Assembly: GCF_002775205.1 (NCBI RefSeq)
Contig: NC_036450.1
Location: forward strand, 11,303,479-11,367,478
Direction: 5' to 3'
Source of the DNA: Xiphophorus maculatus
Taxonomy: Eukaryota > Chordata > Actinopteri > Cyprinodontiformes > Poeciliidae
DNA: 64,000 nt
Positions 12,015 through 25,680 of the stretch are shown piece by piece. Under the pieces are notes generated by a model. It made no database searches. It had not been told where the DNA came from and saw only the letters and a list, made by a program, of their open reading frames with translations. Both the position numbers and the translations under genes were made by a program. Each line of letters begins with the position of its first letter. The first letter of the stretch is position 1.

Positions 12015-14635
12015 TGTTTCTTTACATTCTCTTCCTTCTGAGAGGCATACTAGTTGCAGGGTTGTGAAGTCACTTTGATTCTGCTAACAAAGTTGATGCA
12101 TGTGTTCTTGTCGCTGCTTGATTAAACTCATGATTGTGCTCCTCCATGCTGTGCAGTTCTCTGCTAGCAGACGGCATATCTGTTGGTACACTGCCGTGGT
12201 AGAAATTATTTTTGGAGTTTATGATGACATAAATCAATGACCAGTCTAGGAATGCAGTCAGATGTCAATCAAATCAATTTAAGTGTCCCTCATATGAGAA
12301 AAGAAAATGGGGAAGAGTTGTGCAGGATTTGCAAAATTACTACCAGCTGATTTTATAAACTTGAATAAAGTGTACTTTTTTAAGCTCTGTCATTCCTGAA
12401 CCTGTTATTTATATAATCCAAAACCAAAAGAAAATTTAAAACATTTTTACAGTTCTAATCTTATGCTTCTTTCTCATTTCAACTTTGATCAGCAGACTTA
12501 ATGCTTCATGAAAAGATATTTGCATAACCTGAGAAACGCATTACCTGCATCTACTCTCAGGAAACATTCAGTCTTTCTAATTACTCATTTTATGGAGGAA
12601 ATGATACATAATACACATAAGGGTTTGCATTTGCATTGTTTATGCATCTGGCCCCAGGAGTGCGTATTATTATTATTGATAACGTGGCACAATCAGACAA
12701 CAATCAGCGATGTGACAGATGAGAGAGAATTGCTTGTATTGTTATCTACCCATAATGTGTGCAAAAAATGATGAAAACGTGATAAGAAAGGATTATAGAC
12801 ATGGGCAAAAAAATGAAAGAGACAGTGGGGAAATCAGCTGGTTTATGTTTTATCTGTTTGTTAATTATTTCTCAAGCTAATATCCTTCTGTATTTAGATT
12901 ACTGGTTGATACTGTTCATCTGAGATTTATGACAATAAAATACAGAAAGGGAAATCAAAAGAAATACAATAACTTGAGAGAAAAACAGAATTACTGCAAG
13001 AAGGAGAGGAAGAAGGTTGATTAAAACAGGATGGAAGGAAAAAAGTGGAGTTTTGACAGCCATCTAGTCATCACTCAGTGCAAATGATTTGACTCTGTGA
13101 TCAAACTGAAGGTTAAGCACTTAAGTGCATGACCAATGAGGAGAATGGAGCACAGATGCAGAGTTGTTCCACAATGGCGCCTGAGGAGCCCTCACAGATA
13201 AAAACACAGTCAAACACAAAGGTGAAGCGAAGCTTTCTGGGCTTTTCTAAGAGTGAGAGCTGCCCTGCTGTGCAGCTGACACCACCCTCCATTAACTCCA
13301 TCACACCCAATACACCCAAATAGAATCATGTCTATATCTTATCGTCATAGATGATAGAAAGTCCAGACAAAAGGTCCAAAGAACTAAAACTGAAACCATT
13401 AATGAAAAGAAAGGAAAATTCAGGAAGTAGTGATGAGTGATATAATTTTGTGAAGGACTGGATTATGTTTAACAATGTGCCAAAGCAGAGAAATTATAGT
13501 ATTGCTTGGAGGGCACAAACTGTCCATCATATTTTAAGCATTTGCCTACATTGTTTTGTTTTGCTCATTTTCCTTCAGTTTAGAAATAACTTTGTTCTAG
13601 TAGCAATAACATTATCACTGCTTATACTGTACGTCTCTGTACTAATTTAGTTACCATTGCCATTGAAAAAATTAAAAAACCTTTAAAAACACTACTAAAA
13701 AACTTTTTAAATTTTTTGATTGAACAGCTAATGCAATATCACAAAAGTGTTGCTGCAGCTGTAACCAGAAAGTAGAAGAAAGTGCTTTGGGGTCATTCAA
13801 ATCATCAAAGAAAACCAAGAGTACATTGGTATCTTGGATTTTTAAATACACAGGAAAAGCATTTACTTATCCTTAGAGGACTGAGATTCTCAGAAGAGTC
13901 GAAGCAGCGTTGCTGCCATTGTCCTAGGGAAATAATTCAGCATATCTGCCATCTTGGGAGTGGCAAATTCTCCATGGAAACCAATACTGCTATACTTGCA
14001 AAGTGGGATTTATAAAGAAAAGAAGTGCTAAAATGCATGTTGGACTAACTTAAATTTTTTTTAGTGTACAATAAAATTATTCACTTTGTTTTTTTACTTT
14101 TTTCTACTTTTTAATTATATTTTATTCATTATTTTATCGTGTACATTGGATGTTTTTACTGTAGTTTTATAGATCAGTTATGTGTCACTAATAATCTGGT
14201 TCTGGGTTTGGCAGGTGAATGGTAAGGAGTGGGAAGGGAAGAGGAAATCTGTTGGTTGCATGTATTTATACTATATTTACAATTTATTTGTCAATAAAAA
14301 ATCTGTAAAAGAAAAATAAATAAAATCATGATCTCCTAAGAAACACTCTTTTGCTTAAACACATTTTTTTTTCTTCAAAAGTGCAGGAAAATTTTGACAA
14401 AAAAAATGTAAAGGACGAAGGGAAATGGGACAAAGGAAAGAAAAAAACATGAAAAGATAACCAGATGAAGAGGAAGAATCAACAAAATCAGATGAAATGG
14501 GAAACAAAATGTAAAAAAAAAACCAGAAACATGTTGAATTTAAGTTTCAGTGCATCGTTTGCTCTTTTGTTCACCTTCTGGCAGCGGTGTGAACAAAAAG
14601 AGCATCAGCAGCTCAGTAAGTTAGTTAGTTAGCAG
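12015..14635. other. Gene desert
   Basis: A-rich and T-rich unique sequence with short ORFs lacking any domain. I see no gene. Confidence 0.5.
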
Positions 14636-14639
14636 GGGA

Positions 14640-14790
14640 ATCAGTAAATACTTAGGCCCCAATTATCCACTAAATCTGCCTCTCTCTCTAAATGAGATTA
14701 TTGCCACACAGAAGCTGTGTCTCCCATTGGGTTCCATTAACTTTGATTACTCCTCATTATTTACTTACAGCTCTGCCGCTGTTATTGCAT
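14640..14790. promoter_or_regulatory. Candidate regulatory block
   Basis: A short unique block with AATTATCCACTAAATC, ATTAACTTTGATTACTCC and several TAAT-like cores. Conservation is untested. Confidence 0.25.
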
Positions 14791-14794
14791 TCAC

Positions 14795-16435
14795 TCATAC
14801 ACACATACAGAAAAAAAGAAGACGGGGGATGTAAACAGGCAGCTGCACATACCGAATTTTATAGAAATGCACATAAAAAAGAGGAAAGTGCAATTTATGT
14901 AAGCATAAAGACTGAGCAATAAAGAGTTTGAATATTGAGAAAAAGTCAGCTGCAAATGGGAATGTGTGCAAAGAACACAGGCTGCCAACTAAAAAGAAAA
15001 AAGGCGTAGTTAGCTCAATACTTTCAATCTGACTCTGCAAAGTAATCAGATGTAGGTGAGTTTAGAGCACATTTATGGGACATTATAACTGAAAATAATC
15101 ACTTTTTTAAACATTTTGTTGACTCTTGAAAAAGTAATTCTTTAAAATGAAGCTATTGCTGGCTGGAGGCAGAATACTAGCTCAATGGCAGCCATTTATG
15201 TGCGAAAATGCAGACATATGAGTCCAATAAATAACTTTCTTGAGTTCATAAATATGAGTCAACAGGCCTAAATGGAGACCAGAATTACAGCTCATTTTAA
15301 AGAAACCACATATTAAGTTACCCAAGATGGTTGAACATTTTTATCCATTTGTTTTCATAGTTATATTAATAACGAACCAAGAAAAAACTTGATATGTCAT
15401 GGTTGGAGTTATGTTGACATGCAAGGCTCAAGCAAGGGTCCAAACACACAAACAGTCATAAACTATTCATAAACTTTAAGTTTTAAAATCCAATAAAGAA
15501 AATGTTTCTATTAAAATATTAAATTGTGCTCAGTAGTATAAAAAAATGCACCACTTTGTCAATTATTGGTTGTGTTATTTTAACTGGAACCAACACTGTC
15601 ATAAGATAAGTTCATTTTTCAGTAATGATCTTGACTTCTGAAAGCGTTATGGAAGATATAACATCCTGGCGTTAAGAATTGTTATGGAAGGCATTGAGAA
15701 GGCATTGTTATATCATTACAAGTGAAGGAGATGCTGGTAATAAAATGAGAATAACTGTATGATGTGCATCTTCATTTCAGATCAATCTGATCAGATTACA
15801 AGTTAAATGCACTGTTTTTGATCCCTGTAGGATAACTGAATGGAGTGCTAAATGGAGTGGAAGAGAACAGAAGATATCCACTTTTCTTATTTGTGTTATA
15901 ATCGTAATAACAGCACATTGCTCTCTAATTTGATGCTCTCCTGAATCAGATTTCAGCCTGAAAAAGTATCTCTTTATTGGTCCCGTTTTTTCTTTTTTCC
16001 TGCATTAGTGGGATCCGAGGCTTGAAAGGGAAAATAAAAGAAAATAGGATGAAGGAAATATGCAGAAACTCGCTTGTCTTCAAGAAAAGCTACTAACATT
16101 TTCCACAGAAGAGCCCTCTTTTGTAATCATTTACTGTAGAAAGACAAGTTAGTTTTGTGACTGGAGAGCTTTTCAGTTTGTGTTTTGGGGCCTTGCCCAG
16201 TGCTCTCGGCTTCCACCGCTCTAATGTCACTCTCAAATCACCAGGGCACAAGAGTGTGTGTAAATGTGTTTCAGCACAGCAGGGGAAAAGTGCGTGAATG
16301 TTTGTGTGTCTGGATGAGCACACTTCATCATCAAGGGATGGCAGCTGGTTTGCCTCTAAACTTTCTGATGCCAAAAACACAGAAAAAGAACTCTAGGAAA
16401 GCCTAGAAGAAGGTTAAAAAAAAAGAAAAAAGAAA
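14795..16435. other. Gene desert
   Basis: AT-rich sequence; I see no gene, RNA or clear repeat. Confidence 0.5.
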
Positions 16436-16439
16436 AAGC

Positions 16440-17200
16440 AAAGGTAGAATAAAGTCAGCTTCAAGGCCTAATTTCACCAACGTTGTCCCTTGCCTAATTG
16501 CACAATCCCTCCGTCTCTCCTGACGTCTCTGCCGTGTGGCCCTGTGGCCATGCGAGGTAAAAAAGAAGTCGGGTTCTAATTTCATTTCGGCTTGTCTTAG
16601 GACAACTTTTAGATGTTTAATTCTATCCCAATTTCATGTAATCAGGCGAAAGACTTCCCCAGAGGGAGGGCAGCGCAGGCCAGGGCCAGGCATATGCTAT
16701 TTGCAAATGTAATTGGTTCACCTTTATTCTGCTCCCTATGATGTTCAGGCTGTCTTTTCTCTCACTCATTTTATCTCTCATTATCTTCACATCCTTCTCT
16801 CTTGCCATCTTTTCCAGTACAAGACCAACCTTTCCCGCCCGTCTCCATATTCTTTCTCCCAACCCCCTTACCCCCTACCCCCCTGCCTCCCCTCTAGGCG
16901 AAACCGCTGTGGTTGTTATTGTGATTTCATATTTTTTTCTCTCTCATTCCTGCCTTTGCAGCCTCTGGACATTGACTACAAAATCCATTATCATTTGTAT
17001 ATTTTAATTATGCAAATGAGGATAGCTCAGCTGGCCTGTTGGAGGCTGCAGGGGAGAAAGCAGGAACTCCATTGCGGGTGATTACAATTCATCCGCTCGT
17101 CTCGCTTTAATTGTAACAAGCTAATTACCTTGTTTCCATTTAGTTTGAACAATGCCAAAAAGAAAAGGGAACAGTGATAGCTCTGGCTAACCCACACAGT
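16440..17200. promoter_or_regulatory. Candidate conserved enhancer with octamer sites
   Basis: The block contains ATTTGCAAATGTAATTGG near 16,699, an octamer-type and homeodomain-type pair. A second octamer (ATTATGCAAATGAG) lies near 17,007, and AGCTAATTACCTTG near 17,119. POU and homeodomain proteins bind such sites in neural enhancers. The flanks look unique, but the middle has pyrimidine-rich low-complexity sequence. Confidence 0.35.
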
Positions 17201-17389
17201 GAATCTAGCTGACAGGTATGAAAACGCAGGGAGGAGAAGGAGGGGAAAAGATGGGGAGCAGTTTAGAAACTCAGTCAGTATTCATTGGAAGCATTTGAGG
17301 CTTTTGCAGGAAGAATTGTGATGGAACTTTTGTTGCTTTCAGTCTTTAGGATATCGACAGTATTTGATAAACATGACGATGTGGAAAAA

Positions 17390-17431
17390 AGGCAGATAAA
17401 TTTGTTTGAAAGGCAGATAAATTTGTTTCAA
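17390..17431. repeat. Tandem duplication of a 21-bp unit
   Basis: Two adjacent copies of AGGCAGATAAATTTGTTT plus three bases differ at one position (G to C). It is a recent slip-type duplication. Confidence 0.85.
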
Positions 17432-17434
17432 ACA

Positions 17435-19195
17435 ATATTTTTTTGTTATGGCGAGTTGGTAATCCCAAGATGCCACTTTTTGCTACTTAACTGCAGTGTT
17501 GTGATGTTTCACCTCTAAAACATTTTGAACTAAATTGATACTCATAACATGAAGTAGTTTATAACCCTTTCTCACTTTTTTCAATGTATATTTATTGAAA
17601 TAAAATAAACAAATATTTGCATCTGTTTATTTCTTGTTCTTATTGCTCACTTGACAACAAGCAACTTTATCAAATATTTATTGATTTAGGAAGTATAAAA
17701 TATCTCCGTGGTAACAGCAAATCAACAGCTTTCTCAAATGGGGCCGGCTTGTACTTGACAAAACCTATAGATTTTGTTTAATACCTAAATCTTTATTTTA
17801 ATTAGTTTTATCCTAAAGTTTTCCTTCTACTTAATTTTCCATTTCTAAAATAAAAAGTTGGAAGAATCACTTTGTAAGCAGCCATCTTTTTAGTAGTGAC
17901 CTTTTACCGTTAACTGTTTAATTTTAAGGATCAACACACATCGACTCTATTTACATCTATGACTCTATGTTCTTTTGTCTTTTCCATTTTGATGAGTGGC
18001 AAAGAGAAACTTTAAGCAACTTATTATGAAAAATACAAATAACATAAATCTTTTATTTAAACTCACCAGTAAAAAAAAAAAAAAATTTTTAATGAATAGA
18101 TGCGGTCAAATTAATGGTTGAAATATTACAATTCTAATTTTCTTTGTTAGATTATGCTGCAGTCAAATAATTTATTTTAAGACTTTTAGAAATCTTCTCC
18201 AAGACAAACAACAGGCTTTTCTCTGTTAAATAAATGTTTTATTAATGTTTTTTTATTTATTTATTTATATTGGTGTAATCTTTAACTCAAAGGCAGGATG
18301 TTTGAAAGCTGTACTCCAATAATAAAGGACAAAAGCGATCATCCTGTACTTCCTCCGGTTTATGATCCCTCTACGAGACTAAGTTTATGTTTCTGCCGGC
18401 ACTTCTTTGTCTTGTATTCACTCTGTTCAGAGGTTTCTCACTGAAATGAGTCCAGGGCTTCTGGGGATCAAGACCGGGCCTCAGCTGAACAAGATCTCAT
18501 TATCTCTCCCTCGCAGACCTATGCAGACACACACACACACACATAAAACCACATGCTGTACAGAGACATTCACACACGGATGTGTATTCACTTATGAACA
18601 CCCCTCGTCATGCCACAGTGAGCAAAGTGTCACAATGAGGGACTCTGAATGTGTGTCATGAACAAGACACTGCAGTACATTATGGATTTAACGGAGATTT
18701 GAAAAAAAAACATTTGATTCACTTTTACAACTGCATTTAAATAAGAAAGTAAGAAAAGTATCCTCAAAAAGAACACAGGTGAATAAATGTTTCTTCTCAA
18801 ACTAAATATATACGTATATTGCTGCACTACTTAGACATAGTTGAATATAAAATTACTTGCATCATTCTCAAATCTTTACTTTCTATTTTCCAAAAGGGGT
18901 GACTGGTACACTCTTGCTAACCACCACTTTCTCCGTGCCCACCTACTTTACATCGCCATCAGGGAGATACTTGAAAGGTATTTGAAACTGTCGTCCTTAA
19001 TCATTTCCCGGATCCCGGAGGACTCCCAGTGACGTGACGGAGGAAGGACGGAGAGGGAGGGATGAGCAGACAGAAAGTGATGTCAACCATCAGTCAAATA
19101 TTGAAGCGTTATAAAATAAAGATTTTTATATAAAACAAAAAGCAAACAAAAAACTCACTCAATTTGTGTTTATGATAATGAACAATTTCTTTCTG
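17435..19195. other. Gene desert
   Basis: AT-rich, with poly-A near 18,070 and a short CA run near 18,530. I see no gene. Confidence 0.5.
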
Positions 19196-19199
19196 TGCA

Positions 19200-19345
19200 G
19201 GTCCTCAGAGTACTAGCAAAAGTACTTACACCCCCTGACAAGCTTTTCTGTCCTTTCTAAAGAAAAGCATTCCAGCATGGTTGTGCAGCCACCATGTTAC
19301 AAAGTGAGGATTGTCTTTTCTACGCAAGGAACAGTTCATGGTGAC
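19200..19345. mobile_element. Decayed Tc1-like repeat fragment
   Basis: GAAAAGCATTCCAGCATGGT, then CAGCCACCATGTTACAAAGT, looks like the degraded antisense of the transposase GGGSIML region. Confidence 0.4.
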
Positions 19346-19439
19346 TACTAGCATATAATTTATACTTTTGGAAAGTAATATTTAAACTTGTTGGTGTGAG
19401 ACAACAAATATCTACTGCAAATGGTGGATTTTGCTTTGC

Positions 19440-19700
19440 TATTAGCTTCCCATATTTAATAGATCAGCCAGTTTACTGACGCAGCCTTTATTTTTCTCTT
19501 TAATCACTAATGACATCTCATTATACAACATGGTGGACCATGCAGAACACCAGCCTTTATTACCTACCAATACTCTGGCTGTCATCGCACTACCTTGTTT
19601 AGTGAATGCGTGAAAACTGTAATCAGTTTCTAATTACCCATTGCCTACATTGGTTTTGCATATAACATTCCAATTATAACTGCTAATAAAGAAGTGTTAA
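19440..19700. promoter_or_regulatory. Candidate regulatory block
   Basis: A unique block with CACTAATGACATCTCATTAT, CTAATTACCCATTGCC and CCAATTATAACTGC. It has many TAAT cores and no repeat match. Confidence 0.25.
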
Positions 19701-19704
19701 ATCA

Positions 19705-22700
19705 GGAGTGGGTTGCTCTGTGTGTGACCACAAGCAAATATTCTTCCTGTTTATAAATTGAGGGCAAGGTTTCGTAAGAGACCAACTAATTTGTCAATTA
19801 GACCCTTATTCAGTCCTGAAGTACACTGTTAAGCTAATAAATAATCAGGAAGTAAATTGCTGTCATTTAATTAATGTTACTTTGATGTGCTGTAGTGTGG
19901 AACTACCTGAAACATTAAAGATTGTTAAAGAAAGAAAAATCTGTCCACACTTCCATGATGTGCTCAATGTGCATGTAAAGTACACCAACATGCAAATCAG
20001 AATCAGTCATTTCTAGATCTTGTGTGGAGTCTGGCTTAGGATGAACTTTGATGCAAGCATACTTAAAGGCTTAGAGAAATTTGACCTGGATCAACTCAGC
20101 GAACGAAGCTATGTTTAACTAATCCTACATTTATGTGGTGATGAACTCAAAGTCAGGAAGTCTCTTATATCACTCCTCTAACATCACATGTTATAAAATT
20201 GATGTAATTCGTCTTTCAGTCCATTTTGTCGACATTTTTTTTTCTTTCTTTTTTTCCTAAACCAATGTGAAAGAATTGGTGTCTCAATGCTTCTTAAATT
20301 ATTATGCAGCAAGAGTGAGTTTATGGGAGTCATCTTTAAGTGCCAATAATGTGTCTCATTTTTCTTTTTGGGATGTTTTGAATATTCCTTCAGCATCCCC
20401 AGTGCTTTTGTTTCCTTTTTTCTTTCTGTTTAGGACCTTTATGTTTAATGCATATTCAAAGTCATGTTGTTGGATTTATGTAATCTCAGAACATCAGATT
20501 TTAATGTATAAACATGCCATGCTTGACCTTTTCCTATATTTTCTGAACATGCCAAGTAGGTTTAATAGTTTCTTTTCTTTTCTTTTACTCGACCCTTAAA
20601 AGGGGACATCTACATATATTATGTTATTATAAATGTCTGAACTGTTTCCATATTTTCAGGATTATACCAACATCTTCTCTACAAGCTGCTTACGTATTAA
20701 AGTGCTTACAGCCACACACACCAATTTGTGTAACGCTAAAATGCAAGATAAAAAAGTATTTAAAGTCACTCTTGTTGTTGGCTCCATTTGCAGCTTGAAA
20801 TCTGCCAGCATAGGTCAGCTAAATGGATAAGCAGGCCAGCAGACATGGCATTTAAAGATCTACTTTCTCTATATCTTGTGGCTTCTGTTCTTCAAATACA
20901 GAGTAGAGGTTTACCAGCAGGTCATGTTTGGACGTAAGTGTAGAGACTGAAAGAGAGATTTAAATATGTAGCCTTCATTTAGAGATCAGTCACTCGACGA
21001 AGATCGGCTTATAATGGTGTTTCAGACTCATGTTTCCTGCTGCACTTCTGTTAGAGAGTGTGGCGTGTTTATGTGGCCAAACCCATACAAACATCCACAG
21101 TGTAGCATATTATTCAGTGTGTCTCAGCTCAGTTGAACTAAGAACAGCACAATTTTAGGTGATTATTAATTATAATTTAAGTCAACATTGTGTTTTGTTT
21201 TTCTTCTACACATCAGCTGCCAACAGTATTTCTCACAGCTGTATCAAGAAACAAGTATCTCCAGTAAATAAGAAATGTTTTATCTGTGAACCAGTTAAAA
21301 TTGTACCACAAACTTCTTGTGTTTTGTAAACCTTCTGGCTTGGTTTTATACTAAACAAGAAATATTTTGCCATATTGCATCATAGTTTTTCTATCCAATC
21401 TTAAACTGGCTGATTCGGTGCCTAAACCTGACCAGGTAGTTTTGGTGCTATATTCTAACCTAGTAGTTTCCTTGCCTAATGTTTAGTTGAGCATCTTGTC
21501 CTACTAAAAACAACCCAAACGATGAGAGAAAGTTGTAATGTTGAACAATTATTGACTTTCTACAATGTTTGATACATAAGAAATGTGTTTCATTTGTTGC
21601 CAGTATCAGTTTTACACAACATTGGAAACAAACATAACTTATAAACATATTTTTATATACTTATATTTGGGCTTCATTATACCATAGCTGTTAGCAGGAT
21701 AGCTACAGGCTTCTTTGAATGGGCTTGGTGAGCTGCTCCTGCTCACTGCCCCTCCCCTTCCTGTTGTCTGTGAATTAGCTCGTTGCTCTCACCTGTGCTG
21801 CTGCCTTCACAGACACCTGTTCTGCAGTCACTCTGTAAAATTGTCTACTGGTCTATTGTCACTCCTGTTAATGTTCCTGATCTGTTTCTGTCTCCTTTCT
21901 GTTCCCTGTTCCCTTTTTGTCTGTCAGTCTGTCTTTTGTCAGTCTGCTGGCTTTCAAGACTCTGCAATGTTGACTTCTGGAATCCACATCAATTGGGTAA
22001 AATATTATTTCCTGATTAAACATTAAAGCCATTCCAGCACTATCCATATTACTCATCATTCTGTAGAGTTTGGTTGCTGGTGATTTCCAGAGAAGTTGCT
22101 GATTGTCTTTCAAATAATATTTGTCAATAAGTACTCTTATCTTATGTTGGGTTGCAGTCTCAGTCCCAACTCATACAAAAATAGTTACAAATACCACTGT
22201 TATGTATAAAAATTTAATAATAAATTACATTTCTGAAATCCCTCAGAGTTTTGTAAGTCTAGCTTGAGGAAATATAATCCAGTATGTTTCATCTTTCCAA
22301 CAGCTGCGATTAAACATTTGTTCTGGTAATATTGAACATGGACTTGGACACAAAGACTGGGAAAAAAAAGATCTACATGAAATATATGTATATATACATT
22401 TTTAAAACAACTTACCATTTAAATATATGGTGTTTCAGGAGCCATTTATTTAAAGCTTCTAGTTCTGTTTATTTTCTATTCTCAGCTATGTTTAAAACAA
22501 ATTGTGTTTACACTGACAAAATACCCCTTTTTTCTGCTATAATTTCATCAATGTTTCTACATGATCAGTCTAAGCTACAACCAGAATATAGGGAAATTGT
22601 TTTGCATATAAAGTGTTCTGAATAAATGACCACCAGATAATTTCCAGAATGGATGTTTTCCTGATTTCATTCGGTATCAACATCTGCTAAAAATCCTAAA

Positions 22701-23400
22701 GATTATATTAATATCTAAAGACAAATAATCCGTCAAAAGACATGAAAAACATCTTCCTGCATAGGGTGTTTGTATTTGTACTTGCGACAGCGATCATTGG
22801 TTGTGGACGTGTTCACTTGTGCATATGCTTGTTTAGCACAAACAACAAAGGCTGACACATTAGTGCCGTCAGATCCCTTTCACTCATCCTGCATCTTTGT
22901 TAATCCCCCCATTCACACTCTGGTGCTGAAGTCTAGAAGGGTATTTAAAGAGCAGTGGATCAGTGAGAGATAAGGCAAAAATATGAAAAACAATAATGGC
23001 CACAAAAGCTGTTTTGATGTTGACTTTCAATGTTGGGCGGGATCAGCAGAACATAAACAATACAGATGTGAAATCCATCCGCATGTTTGGATGACAGATT
23101 GTTGTTGAGTCAAATTTTAAAAAGAAACTGTTTAGATGTCAGAAAAATCTAAATAAACGTTGAGAATTGCTCAACAAAACATATAATAATACATTTACAA
23201 AATTTCTCACATTTTCGACTGACTTGTTCCATTTTTGTCTAGGCTACACAAAAAGGCCATAAGAATAAATGAAACACTTCAAGTTTTAAATTTTAATTTC
23301 TGAATTATTTCCATGTTTGAGGAAATATAATCCAGTATGTTTCATGTGTTTTTTGATTATTCTGCCCATCTGTATGGCACACTCTGTGTTTTAATCTCCA
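19705..23400. other. Gene desert
   Basis: AT-rich unique sequence. The pyrimidine-rich stretch 21,715-21,960 gives a leucine/cysteine-rich ORF without family features. The 22,770-22,960 stretch is unique and could be regulatory, but the evidence is thin. Confidence 0.5.
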
Positions 23401-23405
23401 CTGCC

Positions 23406-23436
23406 TGTGTGTGTGTGTGTGTGCGTGTTTGTGTGT
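23406..23436. repeat. GT microsatellite
   Basis: A short GT run with GC and TT interruptions. Confidence 0.85.
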
Positions 23437-23639
23437 CTCAGCATACTCGGCTTTTCTTGTCTATCTACTGCATATGGGATTCAGCTTTAGCCACTATGTG
23501 TGGACACACACGCACTCACACACACATTGTCATCACTCTGAAAAAAGTACTGCTAATATCTGTTGTTATTTAAACACCAGAGCTGATAGGCTGCTGAACA
23601 ATAATTATTTTCTGGAACAATAATTATTACCGTTTAATT

Positions 23640-23890
23640 CCGTTGTTTACCATTTTGCCCAGTGGCCCCTCTTTAAAAGCCAGCCTCTATTCATAATGGT
23701 AGGCCCTTAAGCAAAACCACATTTATATCAAATAATTAAAAGTGAAATAATTGAAAAATAAATGTGAGCTTTTCGCATGTGGTTGTGTGTTTGAAAATTA
23801 ATTGCTAGAGAAAGATGCACACCAGCTGTTTCTGACAGCATGTTTTGAATTGTGCTAGATAATTATTTGTTGAAATATTTGAGCCAAAAC
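23640..23890. promoter_or_regulatory. Candidate regulatory block
   Basis: A unique block with GAAAATTAATTGCTAG and several other TAAT/ATTA cores. It precedes a degenerate repeat. Judged by appearance only. Confidence 0.2.
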
Positions 23891-23959
23891 AACACTACTT
23901 CTTCTTCTTTCTTCTTTTGTTAAAAAACCTGTTGAATCAAATGGAGCAAATATATTTTG

Positions 23960-24060
23960 AAATTTGCTGTTCCCTTATTTGCATAGCACTTTGTGTAACA
24001 CAATATGCTTTACATGGCATAATTAAATATCCAGGCCACTAGAAACTTATGGAGAAAACA
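23960..24060 (-). repeat. SINE/LINE tail fragment (reverse)
   Basis: TATTTGCATAGCACTTTGTG followed by 'atgctttacatggcataa' resembles the same reversed tail as at 9,600. It is degenerate. Confidence 0.3.
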
Positions 24061-24789
24061 GTTTAAATCAAAAGATATTAATAAACACCAAGAAAAAGAA
24101 TTTGTCAGAAGTAATACAGGCATTAGCAACTGTTGTGTTTTTGTTTTCACTTCATTTACTTTTTTTGCAATATGCCTCGTGACATTTATTGTGAGATTGT
24201 GCTTTACAAGTAAACTGAGTTTAACTGAATTGTAGAGAAACACTGCAAAAAGACACTTGAAATTTAATAAGAAATAATTTATCAAATAAATAAAAATAAA
24301 TACTGATGTGCAAAAATAAAGAGAATGACATAACAAACTTGGCTAAAGAGCTAAAATCACATGTAAAACAATTCCAGAAAAAAGGTGCATTAAAAAATAT
24401 AAAATAAGATTTTCAATGTAATGTCAGAAGATTAAAACAAATCTAATACTAAGGTCCAGCTTCAATTTGTTCTGGTGTTTTTGTAATATTAATAGTTACA
24501 TTATTTGTCATTATTTAATAAGTCACTCGCAGGAAAAAATTAGTACCTCAGAATTTCTAACACACTAACAAACTGTATAAAAACTAAAACAAGATTACAT
24601 ACTGTATGTTCAGTTTAATCTGACACAGACCATTGATGTCTGTTTATGTGACTGTATGCAGGACATTTCCTCCCTGTACTCTTTATTTAAGGAGATTACA
24701 TGCTTGATCACGCCTGGATTACACAAAATTAATGCCTTTCTGGGGTGAGAGGGACATCCTTATTGTGATGTTGTGTGTCTTCTTGGACT

Positions 24790-24930
24790 TTTACCCATTT
24801 ATTCATGTTATTACCAAACCTCTGTGTATTTTATGTTGGCTTTATCTAATAAACCAACACAAAGTGGTGTTTTACTATGAAGCGGAGCAAAAGGAATATC
24901 TGGTTGGACAATCTCAAAACTAAAATGGAA
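24790..24930 (-). mobile_element. Decayed Tc1-like repeat fragment
   Basis: ATAAACCAACACAAAGTGGT followed by a 'tgaagcggagcaaaaggaa' phrase matches the same repeat family as the copy near 25,500, in the same orientation. Confidence 0.5.
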
Positions 24931-25439
24931 CACATCTTCGGTCGCAAACACTTGTTAATTAAGCTTGTGGGAAATAACAGTCAATTTCTGTTTGTACTCT
25001 TGTCATTATTCTTTCTTTTCTTTGGTTAATTTCTGAAGAAAAAAAAAACATCTCTGTCCACCCACTCATTTTATTGACCAGCTCCCATCCCTGTATCTCT
25101 GCATCACTTTCTATACTGCCTGGTGATTAAGCGGTAGTTTAACCTCCAGTCCTCATTAATAATGGACAAATAGAAAAAGCCTGGGTTGTTCCGCTTCCTG
25201 TCAGTAGCACTAATAGAGCCCTTAACGTCCGCATTAACGTAGCTCTTGTTTACTCAGGCGGATGTACAGACAAGTCAGAGACATCATGAAACACACAAAT
25301 GCATCAGTACAATGCATGTAATATACTATACAGCCATGAGTTAGACACCTTGATAATATGCCTATTTACTGTATGTTGGATGCTGCATGAGTGTGAAGCA
25401 GAGGAAGCCGGCAGAACAAGCTCAAGATTGCAAACCACA

Positions 25440-25680
25440 CAGTTGAATATACAGGATGCATTTTAGATGTGGTTACATTACCACCACAAACTCCTGTGTA
25501 TTATTTTGAGATTGTATATGATTGGCCAACACAGAGTAGCACATAATTATGAAGTGGAAGGGAAAGGATCTATGGTTTTCAAAATTGTTTACAAAAGGAA
25601 ATATGCAAAATGTGGGCTGCATTTTATTCAAATTTCTTTTACTCTGATACCCCTAAATGAAATTCAATGACACCAACTGC
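25440..25680 (-). mobile_element. Decayed Tc1-like repeat fragment
   Basis: Phrases in order resemble the reverse strand of the Tc1-derived repeat: TTACCACCACAAACTCCTGT, GGCCAACACAGAGTAGCACA, AATTATGAAGTGGAAGGGAA, and TGATACCCCTAAATGAAATT. Confidence 0.6.

Noticed and set aside
21715..22026. 103-codon Leu/Cys-rich ORF that could look like a membrane protein
   Set aside because: The sequence is a pyrimidine-rich tract (CTGTCTGT-like). Hydrophobicity comes from base composition, and there is no splice or family evidence.
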